Below are positions 1-5,939 of a DNA stretch of 7,417 bases, piece after piece (within the stretch, counting starts at the first letter, position 1; each line of letters starts with the position of its first letter). The DNA lies in assembly GCA_028694545.1 (NCBI GenBank), contig JAQVKV010000099.1, positions 1 to 7,417 of the forward strand, read 5' to 3'. The notes beneath the pieces are model-generated. The model was not told the origin of the DNA and made no database searches. It worked only from the letters and a program-made list of their open reading frames with translations. The DNA comes from Zavarzinia sp. (GTDB lineage: Bacteria; Pseudomonadota; Alphaproteobacteria; Zavarziniales; Zavarziniaceae). The position numbers were made by a program, and so were the translations under genes.

Positions 1-2667
1 GCGGATGTCCAGGGGAAAGCCGATCTCCGATTCGACCCCGATCAGGCGCAGCGGCTCCTGCGCCCCGAGATCCTTCAGGCTGACTGTCGCGGTACGGGTG
101 CCGGGCATCGCCGAGGGCGATGCCCCTGGGGAAGGCTCCATCGCCGGCGCGATGGCCGGCGATGGCGCGGGCACGGCGGGGGACGGCGGTTCGGCGGACG
201 GCGCCGGCACGGGGGGGCTCGCGTCAGGCCCCGCGTCGAGGGCGGGCGGTGTCGGCAGTTGCGTCGGCTCTCCCGCCTGGAGGGGAGGCTGGGGCATGGT
301 CTGCGCCTGCCCGGGCCGCGCGCCGCCAGCCACGCCGCAGATCGCGGCAACGGCCAGCACCAGCGCGATCCCGCCCCTGCCGGCCCGCCTGACCGGCAGG
401 GGCTCGGGGGACAGGACTTCGGGCGACAGAACTTCAGGCGCCTGCACGGCGCCAGGCACGACCGCGCGCGACGCCGTCTCGGCCATGCGCAGGTCGGGCT
501 GGGTCGTCGCCGACCGCGCGGCGGCCTTCAGATGGCGGCGAAAGAAGATGCCGAGCGTGGCGCGCAGCAGGGTCATCAGCGCCCGGCTCGCACGGTCGGG
601 CGGACGGTGTGCCCGTTCGACCCAGGCATCGGCCCGACCGAAGACGACCCCCACCAGTTGACGATAGAGCGACACGGGCATTTCCCCGAAACTGAGCCGC
701 AGGAATCCCGTCTCGGCCGCGATGCCGGTAACGGGAAAGACTTCGGTACGATCGGCCACGGGTAACTCCAGCGCCTCGATGTCTTCGGCATCGATCTCGA
801 CGCCATTCGGAATTCGGATCATGGCACCGCCCATGGACAGGTTGACGGTCTCGGTGCAGAAGGCGTGACCGCTCGCCATGAAGATCGTGGCGGGCACGTT
901 GATGGGCAGGCGGACGAAACGGCGGATCTGCCGCGTCTCGAAGGCCGCGGCGATCGCGCCCATGAGGATCAGCGTGTTGTAGAGCGCCCAGGCGACGTTC
1001 AGCAGCAGAACCGCGCGCAGGTCGGCATCGTCCCACTGGTAGAGCAGGCGGTAGCAGCCAATGCAGAGCGCGACGAAAACCACCGTCAGGGTGATGAGGT
1101 GGAAGCGCGCGATGCGGAAGTCGAAATAGCCGCGCTCGAGCAGGCCGCCCTTGTCCGTCACGTTGAACTTGCCGAGGTTCGGGTTGATCAGTGCCGCCAG
1201 GACCGGCCAGACCAAATGGAAGGACAGGGCCGTCTCGTAGAGTTCGCCCCAGAAAGTGAGCCGGTAGGGCCCGTGAACCCGCCCGGCGGTCATCGAGGCA
1301 TGGAGCAGGTGTGGCCCCGCATAGGCCAGCACCAACGGCGCGGTCGAGGCGATGATGCTTTCGCCGAACAGCAGGAAGGCGATGGGCGCGGTCAGGAACA
1401 CGATGCGCGGCAGGGCGAACTGAAAATGCAGCATGGCATTGAGGTAGCAGAACCGCTGCGCGAGGTTGAGTTTGCCGCCGAACAACGGGTTCTCACGCCG
1501 CAGGATCTGGGTCATGCCGCGCGCCCAGCGGACGCGCTGGCCGACGTGAAGCACCAGACGCTCCGTCGCGCGCCCCGCCGCCAGCGCCACGCCGAGATAG
1601 GCTGTATTCCAGCCGCGCTTCTGCATGCGCAGGGCCGTATGGGCGTCCTCGGTCACGGTCTCGACCGCGAAACCGCCGACCTCGTCCAGCGCCGCGCGCC
1701 GGATGACGGCGCAGGAGCCGCAGAAGAAGGCGGCATTCCACAGGTCGTTGCCCTTCTGCACCGGGCCATAGAACAATTCCCCCTCGTTCGGGATGGCATT
1801 GCCACCGCGAATGTTCCGTTCGAAGGGGTCGGGGGAGTAGAAATGGTGCGGCGTCTGCACCAGGGCCAGCTTCGGATCGGTCAGGAAGCCGCCCACGGTC
1901 ACCTGCAGGAAGCCGCGAGTACTGACGTGGTCGGCATCGAAGACGGCAATCAGTTCGCCATCCGTCAGCGTAAGGGCATGGTTCAGGTTGCCGGCCTTGG
2001 CATGGGCATTGTCCGGCCGGATGATGTAATTGGCCCCGACCTTGGCGGCGAATTCGCGAAACTCCTCGCGCCGACCGTCGTCGAGGACATGAACACGCAG
2101 CTTTTCCGCCGGATAGTCGAGGTTCAGCGCGGCCAGAACCGTATCGGCGACGATGTCCAGCGTCTCGTTATAGGTCGGCACGAAGACATCGACGGTGGGC
2201 CACAGGCTCATGTCGTCGGGCAGCGGCTCCGCCGGCCGTTCCAAGGGGGCCGCCGTCTGGAAATAGCCGAGCACCAGAATGAGCCAGGCATAAAATTCGG
2301 CCAGCAGCAGGCCAAGGCCGAAGAAGGCCCCCGTCCAGCTCTCGAAATGCATCGTCTCCGTCAGGCGCCAATAGATGTAGCGCGACGAGACGACGACCGA
2401 GAGCACGCTGAGCACCATGGTCACCGCCGAGGATTTCCAGCGGTTCGCGACAAGGGCCACGGCGAACAAGACAATGCCGAAGACATATTGCTGGACGAGG
2501 TCGAGCGGCGCCACCACCACCGGTACCAGCAGCATGGCGCCGAGGATCATCACGGCGTAGAGCGCCCAGCGCGGCCAGAACTCGAGGGGAGCGAGCTGTT
2601 CCGTCAGCCAGCCCGTACCGGGGCGGAACCACCGGGGACGTTGCCTGTCGTCGCCCATCACGGCCAT
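1..2667 (-). CDS. bcsAB: Cellulose synthase BcsA fused to N-terminus of BcsB (3' end off window)
   Basis: Inner-membrane processive glycosyltransferase that polymerises UDP-glucose into cellulose and is activated by c-di-GMP. An open frame of 889 codons has no stop before the left edge. Hydrophobic helices lie around residues 35-53, 60-75, 81-98 and 108-131. The family-2 glycosyltransferase domain carries VPTYNE (163-168), DDG (196-198), DAD (244-246), TED (339-341) and QRVRW (377-381), all intact. More membrane helices follow, then a PilZ domain with RQIRR (579-583, RxxxR) and NLSMGG (609-614, NxSxxG), the c-di-GMP-binding motifs. A basic amphipathic stretch (about 690-720) resembles the usual BcsA end. 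The frame then continues through a Pro-rich linker, a hydrophobic helix (765-783), a second Pro/Ala linker, and a BcsB-like start (residues 861-889, VSLKDLGAQEPLRL onward). ATG 2667 has a G-rich stretch upstream; in-frame ATG 2658 (TGATG overlap with bcsQ stop) is the alternative start. The BcsA call is secure; the BcsB part rests on about 30 residues. Confidence 0.93.
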   Translation of the reverse strand, partial: MAVMGDDRQRPRWFRPGTGWLTEQLAPLEFWPRWALYAVMILGAMLLVPVVVAPLDLVQQYVFGIVLFAVALVANRWKSSAVTMVLSVLSVVVSSRYIYWRLTETMHFESWTGAFFGLGLLLAEFYAWLILVLGYFQTAAPLERPAEPLPDDMSLWPTVDVFVPTYNETLDIVADTVLAALNLDYPAEKLRVHVLDDGRREEFREFAAKVGANYIIRPDNAHAKAGNLNHALTLTDGELIAVFDADHVSTRGFLQVTVGGFLTDPKLALVQTPHHFYSPDPFERNIRGGNAIPNEGELFYGPVQKGNDLWNAAFFCGSCAVIRRAALDEVGGFAVETVTEDAHTALRMQKRGWNTAYLGVALAAGRATERLVLHVGQRVRWARGMTQILRRENPLFGGKLNLAQRFCYLNAMLHFQFALPRIVFLTAPIAFLLFGESIIASTAPLVLAYAGPHLLHASMTAGRVHGPYRLTFWGELYETALSFHLVWPVLAALINPNLGKFNVTDKGGLLERGYFDFRIARFHLITLTVVFVALCIGCYRLLYQWDDADLRAVLLLNVAWALYNTLILMGAIAAAFETRQIRRFVRLPINVPATIFMASGHAFCTETVNLSMGGAMIRIPNGVEIDAEDIEALELPVADRTEVFPVTGIAAETGFLRLSFGEMPVSLYRQLVGVVFGRADAWVERAHRPPDRASRALMTLLRATLGIFFRRHLKAAARSATTQPDLRMAETASRAVVPGAVQAPEVLSPEVLSPEPLPVRRAGRGGIALVLAVAAICGVAGGARPGQAQTMPQPPLQAGEPTQLPTPPALDAGPDASPPVPAPSAEPPSPAVPAPSPAIAPAMEPSPGASPSAMPGTRTATVSLKDLGAQEPLRLIGVESEIGFPLDIR

Positions 2668-3476
2668 CGCCGGCCCCCGTTCTGCGGCTCGGGCTGAGCT
2701 GACGGCTCTTCCTCGCGCGCCTCGCTCTCGACCGGCGCCGGCTTCAGCCGGGCGGAGAGACGTTCGGCGATGGCCCGGATGTCACGCGCGGCGACACCGT
2801 TCGGCGCGTGCTCGAACACCGACCGCTGCCAGCCGATCGCCTCGGCCGCGCCCTCGTCCCGATAGACCTGGCCAAGGAGGTGGTCGGGGATACGCTCGGC
2901 GACGAAATCCGTCACCGTCCGGCTCAGGCGTCGGCGTGGATCGACCTGGTTGACCACGACGAGAGGCCTTGTGTCGCCATAGAACCGGCCCTGCTCGATC
3001 ACCGGCAGGAGGGAAAGCGACGTCGCATCGGCAAGCAGGACCGCGACCTGCAGCGCGCCGACACGGCCAAGCGCCTGAAGCGCGGGGACTGGCCCCGGCG
3101 CCAGGTCGGCGATCACCACCCAGTCGTCGCGATCGAGAATGGGCCCGAGCCCCCGGCGCAGATAATCTTCGTCATGGATCAGATGGCTCTCGAACTGAAG
3201 CCGCTCCTGATCGCTGGCCTTGCCGTAAGGCAGGATGAAGACGCCCGAGGGGGTCTGCAACGCCATGTTCGGCCAGTCCTCGGGCCTGTCCTGCGCGGCG
3301 ACATAGCCCCGCCCGTCCGACAGCGCCATGCCGAAATGCAGGCGCAGGCTGTTCTGCACGTCGAAATCCATCGCGACCACGCCCCAGCCCAGCTGATGCA
3401 TGGCCACGGCCACATTGGCCGCCAGCGTCGTCTTGCCGACACCGCCCTTGGGAGAGGAGAAGGCGACGACCGGCAT
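2658..3476 (-). CDS. bcsQ: Cellulose biosynthesis protein BcsQ (ParA/MinD-like ATPase)
   Basis: Cytosolic P-loop ATPase of the MinD/ParA superfamily encoded beside bcsA. In enterobacteria BcsQ works with BcsR and is needed for cellulose secretion and placement of the synthase. The 272-residue protein begins MPVVAFSSPKGGVGKTTL. The deviant Walker A motif KGGVGKT spans residues 10-16, with both the signature lysine K10 and the P-loop K15 present. The switch-I/A' segment MDFDVQNSLRLH (36-47) matches the BcsQ version of the motif, and DLAPGP (124-129) fits Walker B. The C-terminus is an acidic, Pro-rich tail, probably disordered. The frame stays open upstream to 3617, but homologous BcsQ proteins start at this Met, and the ATG overlaps the upstream stop as TAATG, which supports 3476. 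The end overlaps the bcsAB start. Translational coupling on both sides is inferred from these overlaps. Confidence 0.92.
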   Translation of the reverse strand: MPVVAFSSPKGGVGKTTLAANVAVAMHQLGWGVVAMDFDVQNSLRLHFGMALSDGRGYVAAQDRPEDWPNMALQTPSGVFILPYGKASDQERLQFESHLIHDEDYLRRGLGPILDRDDWVVIADLAPGPVPALQALGRVGALQVAVLLADATSLSLLPVIEQGRFYGDTRPLVVVNQVDPRRRLSRTVTDFVAERIPDHLLGQVYRDEGAAEAIGWQRSVFEHAPNGVAARDIRAIAERLSARLKPAPVESEAREEEPSAQPEPQNGGRRWP

Positions 3477-3934
3477 TACCGCAATCTGTCGAACAGCGAT
3501 CGCAACGGGGTTCCCCCTTCGCCCGGCGCGCCGGGCGTCCCTTCGCGGTGGCGCTGGAAGATACGACCAAGACCGGTGGGAGCGGGCCGAGCCTCGGCCG
3601 GCGTCGGCGAAGACCACGGCGGCGAAGAAGAAGCGGCAGTGCCCGGGACGGCGCCCGGCACGCTCGCGACCGGCACCGCGGCATGCGGCGGTGCGGCATG
3701 TGGCGGGGTGGCTTGCGGCGGGGTGGCTTGCGGCGTGGCGACGGCCTCGACCTCGCCGCGCTCTTCCGCGTCCGGCCCGGGGGCTGCCTTCAGAAGATCG
3801 TCGACGGCGGCGATCAGCGGCAGCGCGCCATCACCGCCGACGCTCTGGGACAATGCACCGACGTCCTTGTAGGTGCCCTTGTCGCCGAGCCCCATGACCT
3901 GCATCAGCCGTGCGGTGTCTTCAGATTTCGCCAT
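3476..3934 (-). CDS. bcsP: BcsR/BcsP-like Pro/Ala-rich cellulose biosynthesis protein
   Basis: First gene of the cellulose operon, 152 residues; the symbol is tentative. The N-terminal 50 residues (TARLMQVMGLGDKGTYKDVG, then LPLIAAVDDLL at 38-48) resemble the small BcsR domain: an LxxxxGL helix, a Y-x-D element and an (L/W)PL(L/I) element. BcsR partners BcsQ in enterobacteria. A low-complexity Pro/Ala linker follows, including pentapeptide repeats of the PPQAT/PPHAA type encoded by a 15-bp DNA repeat. The C-terminus holds two similar short motifs, GLGRIFQRHR (121-130) and PLRSLFDRLR (143-152). No signal peptide or membrane segment is seen, so it is probably cytosolic and largely disordered. 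ATG 3934 is preceded by G-rich Shine-Dalgarno-like sequence (AGGGG, about 5 nt spacer). The frame is open further upstream, but that part looks non-coding. The stop overlaps the bcsQ start (TAATG). The role as a BcsQ partner is inferred from position and the N-terminal resemblance. Confidence 0.72.
   Translation of the reverse strand: MAKSEDTARLMQVMGLGDKGTYKDVGALSQSVGGDGALPLIAAVDDLLKAAPGPDAEERGEVEAVATPQATPPQATPPHAAPPHAAVPVASVPGAVPGTAASSSPPWSSPTPAEARPAPTGLGRIFQRHREGTPGAPGEGGTPLRSLFDRLR
3678..3737. repeat. Four tandem 15-bp units inside bcsP-like gene
   Basis: Four consecutive imperfect 15-bp units on the + strand: gcggcatgcggcggt, gcggcatgtggcggg, gtggcttgcggcggg and gtggcttgcggcgtg. On the coding (minus) strand they encode the PQAT/PPQAT/PPHAA pentapeptide repeats of the Pro/Ala linker. 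The period is a multiple of three, so copy-number change would alter linker length without shifting the frame. Confidence 0.85.
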
Positions 3935-3955
3935 TCCGGCCCCTGCCCCTCCGAA

Positions 3956-3989
3956 TCGTGGTGCGTGTGCGGTCGTGGTGCGCGTGTGG
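3956..3989. repeat. 17-bp-period direct repeat in cellulose operon leader
   Basis: The 10-mer TCGTGGTGCG occurs at 3956-3965 and again at 3973-3982, each followed by a GTGTG-type run, giving a 17-bp period. It sits about 20-55 nt upstream of the bcsP-like start codon, in the presumed 5' leader. Function unknown. It may be a binding site or simple low-complexity GT/AC sequence. Confidence 0.6.
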
Positions 3990-4019
3990 CAAGAAGCCGG
4001 ATTAGATCCGATTCGGAAC

Positions 4020-4048
4020 ATATTATGGAACAAACCGCCTCTGTGCAA
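4020..4048 (-). promoter_or_regulatory. Candidate promoter of the cellulose operon
   Basis: On the minus strand a -35-like TTGCAC (4048-4043) is followed after 17 nt by a -10-like TAATAT (4025-4020). An overlapping CATAAT lies 15 nt after the same -35 box. This is one of the few AT-richer patches in the intergenic region, and the start would lie about 75-80 nt upstream of the bcsP-like ATG. The match to sigma-70 consensus is partial, especially the -35 box, so the call is tentative. Confidence 0.35.
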
Positions 4049-4069
4049 ATAGAGCCGCAGGGCAGCGCC

Positions 4070-4095
4070 TTCATGTCGACTGCAGTCGACAAGAA
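4070..4095. promoter_or_regulatory. Palindromic operator candidate (18-bp perfect core)
   Basis: The core TGTCGACTGCAGTCGACA (4074-4091) is a perfect 18-bp palindrome. After one A/A mismatch on each side (4073 and 4092) the symmetry resumes with TTC on the left and GAA on the right. It lies about 20 bp upstream of the candidate -35 box, a position suitable for a dimeric transcription factor. There is no T-run, so a terminator is unlikely. The regulator cannot be identified from the sequence. Confidence 0.5.
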
Positions 4096-4141
4096 ATTCC
4101 AAGATATTGGGAACGGAAAGCACGCTCCGATTGCTGACCTC

Positions 4142-4156
4142 TCCCGAAATTCGGGA
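4142..4156. promoter_or_regulatory. Second inverted repeat upstream of cellulose operon
   Basis: TCCCGAA-A-TTCGGGA is a perfect inverted repeat with 7-bp arms and a single central base. It could be a second operator or a small hairpin. It is followed at 4157-4164 by TCGGAACA, a sequence found again at 4013-4020. No U-rich tract follows on either strand. Confidence 0.35.
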
Positions 4157-4182
4157 TCGGAACAGGTTGTCGCGATGGTTCA

Positions 4183-4203
4183 CACCGGCCTTGCCAGGCC
4201 GTG
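4183..4203 (-). terminator. Hairpin after the substrate-binding gene, possible weak terminator
   Basis: GGCCT and AGGCC arms flank a 4-nt loop. They extend either by one C-G pair, or by CAC/GTG across a single bulged base. The hairpin begins about 25 nt after the stop codon of the gene ending at 4228, a typical terminator position. No T-run follows on the minus strand, so it is not a canonical intrinsic terminator. It might stabilise a 3' end or act with Rho. Confidence 0.3.
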
Positions 4204-4227
4204 ACCGGCGCCCGAGGCGGCCCGGAT

Positions 4228-5319
4228 TCAGGCGGCAAGGCGGGCGAGCAGCGCCAGCATCACGGCCGCTTCCGGCATGGGCGCGATGGCATCCAGCCGC
4301 TCGGGCACCAGGGCTGCGACATCCGCGTGAATACTTGCCCCCGGCGCGCCAAGGGGGCCGCGAAAGCCGTGATCCGTCCAGGCGATGGCCTGCAGCGCCT
4401 CGCCGGTCAGGGCCTCGATCAGGCCATCGGCGGCCGGCTTCAGGCTCAGCAGCGGATGGGCGGAGTAGACCGTCGGCACCGGATAGAGGGCGACCGGCCT
4501 CGCGGATCCGGCCGAGACCCGGCGCCAGCGTTCGGGATCGGCGATGATCCATTCGACGAGCTGGCTTTCATAGCCGACCGTCATCGGATAGGCGCCGGGC
4601 CCGCCCGCCAGATAATCCTCGAACAGGCTGCCGGAGGAATGGGATTTGTAACCCATGCGCCGGAACAGGGTCTCGACGTCGCCCGCGACCCCATCGAGGC
4701 CGCCGATGGTCGCGACATCCCCCGACAGGAGATTGGCGACGAGGCCCGCGAACATGAAGCCCGAATTGGACAGGTTCGGATCGGTCGAGACGAGGCGCGC
4801 CTTGCCGAAAAGCTCGGGCACGCCGACGTCCGCCCAGCCCTTGTCCGCCAGCACGGCACGCAGGAAGGCGAGGAGATCGATCATCGGATGGCCGGCGCCA
4901 TCCGGCTTCACCAGCCCCGCGCGCATCAGCCCGTCGACGACGTTGGACCAGGAATAGACCACGATCGGCGAATTCAGGATGACCTGCGACCTGCGTATGG
5001 CGACATTGCTCTCGCGCGCGATCTCGACCATTACCGAGGACGAGGGCCACAGGAAATCCGGCGACTGGCCCAGCAGTTCCGGCGCGCGCACCATCTCGAC
5101 CGAACCGGCCTGGCGCGCGTTCAGCGCAAAGCCGGCGGAAGCCAGGGCATCCACCGTCCTCGGATTGGCGAGGAAGGCCTTCTTCTCGCCGCCGACGAAG
5201 CCCGACAGCGCCGTCGGGTCGCGCAGCAGCGGCGACTCCTTCAGGTAGAGGAAGCCCCCCGTGGCGGCGACACTGGCGCCGAGCAGGCCGAGCCCGAGGG
5301 TGCGGCGCGTCACGCTCAT
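4228..5319 (-). CDS. Membrane-anchored/exported substrate-binding-like protein
   Basis: Protein of 363 residues with a basic N-terminus containing an Arg pair (TRRTLG, 4-9), then a hydrophobic stretch (8-26) with no obvious cleavage site. It is probably a Tat-like or Sec signal/anchor placing the rest in the periplasm. The body looks like a type 2 periplasmic binding-protein fold. Motifs WPSSS (91-95), NSP (116-118), SNSG (184-187), SSGSLFEDY (228-236) and GYES (249-252) recur in the same order in the substrate-binding half of the VWA protein two genes upstream, suggesting paralogy. The ligand is unknown. The start is supported by GGAG six bases upstream of the ATG and by a 4-nt ATGA overlap with the XpaC-family gene. 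It is the last gene of its block, and no ABC permease or ATPase is seen nearby. Confidence 0.8.
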   Translation of the reverse strand: MSVTRRTLGLGLLGASVAATGGFLYLKESPLLRDPTALSGFVGGEKKAFLANPRTVDALASAGFALNARQAGSVEMVRAPELLGQSPDFLWPSSSVMVEIARESNVAIRRSQVILNSPIVVYSWSNVVDGLMRAGLVKPDGAGHPMIDLLAFLRAVLADKGWADVGVPELFGKARLVSTDPNLSNSGFMFAGLVANLLSGDVATIGGLDGVAGDVETLFRRMGYKSHSSGSLFEDYLAGGPGAYPMTVGYESQLVEWIIADPERWRRVSAGSARPVALYPVPTVYSAHPLLSLKPAADGLIEALTGEALQAIAWTDHGFRGPLGAPGASIHADVAALVPERLDAIAPMPEAAVMLALLARLAA

Positions 5320-5930
5320 CGGCGTCTCCCCATGTCTTCCTGGATGGACCGTTCGATCAGGCGCAACTCGACGTCGAGATCGGCGAGGTCACTGTCGAGC
5401 AGCGAATCCTTGTAATGACTGAAAGCTTCCTCGAGCCTGGCCACGACGCCCTCGCTCTGGGCGATCAGGGCGGGGTCGGGCTGGCTCATCTTCTCGAGCA
5501 CCGCATAGCGCTCCGCGACCATGCCGGCCGAGGGCAGGTAATAGGTGAGGAAGCGTTGCACCGTGGCGAGACGATTGGCGTCCTGTTCCACCCCGGCGAC
5601 GATCGCCCGCGCCGTAACCGCCAGCCCCGCGACCCGCTCGCGCACCAGGGGCTTGCGGATTTCCGCCGCCGTCGCCGTCAGGCGCTCGATCCAGGGCAGC
5701 GCGTCGCCGAGCACGCGCCGCGCGAGATCGACCCGCCCGCGCCCGATCCCGGAAACATCCACCCCCTCGAACAGGCGACGCGGCGCCAGCAGGAAGACGA
5801 GGCCGGTGAAGGCGACGATGCCGATCCCCGCCGCCGCCCATAGGGGCAACCCGACGCCAAAAACCAGCGCAGGCACGAGGGCCGCCCCCGCACCGCCGGC
5901 GATGATCCAGTTGCCGTCACGCCCCGCCAT
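5316..5930 (-). CDS. xpaC: XpaC-family membrane protein
   Basis: Protein of 204 residues in the XpaC family, annotated in databases as '5-bromo-4-chloroindolyl phosphate hydrolysis' after a Bacillus phenotype; its true activity is not established. Two N-terminal hydrophobic helices (about 8-28 and 30-50) end at a basic APRR stop-transfer sequence. A long, mostly helical cytosolic region follows. The family-typical FLTYYLPS is at 127-134, and the end has the acidic SDLADLDVELRLIER pattern before a basic C-terminus. No catalytic motif is obvious. The ATG lies 9 nt after the stop of the VWA gene, and the stop overlaps the next gene's ATG by 4 nt, so the three genes form an operon. XpaC proteins are often encoded beside TelA-like proteins; none is visible here, though one could lie beyond the right edge. 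Confidence 0.82.
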   Translation of the reverse strand: MAGRDGNWIIAGGAGAALVPALVFGVGLPLWAAAGIGIVAFTGLVFLLAPRRLFEGVDVSGIGRGRVDLARRVLGDALPWIERLTATAAEIRKPLVRERVAGLAVTARAIVAGVEQDANRLATVQRFLTYYLPSAGMVAERYAVLEKMSQPDPALIAQSEGVVARLEEAFSHYKDSLLDSDLADLDVELRLIERSIQEDMGRRR

Positions 5931-5939
5931 GGCCGCCCG

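Noticed and set aside
484..486. Internal ATG as a separate bcsB start
   Set aside because: Met 728 lies in the bcsA frame before the signal-like helix, but no Shine-Dalgarno sequence precedes it and there is no stop codon to separate an upstream BcsA. Continuous translation is the simpler reading.
865..2697. 610-codon open frame on the + strand opposite bcsA
   Set aside because: It is exactly antisense to the bcsA codons. Its Gln/Arg/Glu/His-rich composition is what GC-rich coding DNA gives on the opposite strand, it has no recognisable domain, and the minus-strand frame carries all cellulose synthase motifs.
4016..4032. Possible LexA (SOS) box of the alphaproteobacterial GTTC-N7-GTTC type
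   Set aside because: On the minus strand the two GTTC elements are separated by eight bases rather than seven, so the spacing does not match, and the downstream genes are not SOS-type.
4074..4091. SalI-PstI-SalI-like palindrome suggesting cloning-vector remnant
   Set aside because: It does not match the usual polylinker order I know (which has CCTGCAGG between SalI sites), and no flanking vector sequence is seen. A natural palindrome is simpler.
3938..4552. N-terminal extension of the bcsP-like frame upstream to 4552
   Set aside because: The frame stays open, but the extension would run antisense-free through the promoter region and overlap the substrate-binding gene in another frame. It lacks the BcsR-like features that begin right after ATG 3934, which has a suitable G-rich ribosome-binding stretch.
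4201..5415. 404-codon + strand open frame over the substrate-binding gene
   Set aside because: It is antisense to a well-supported gene, with no recognisable motif and low-complexity charged composition. It is an artefact of high GC.
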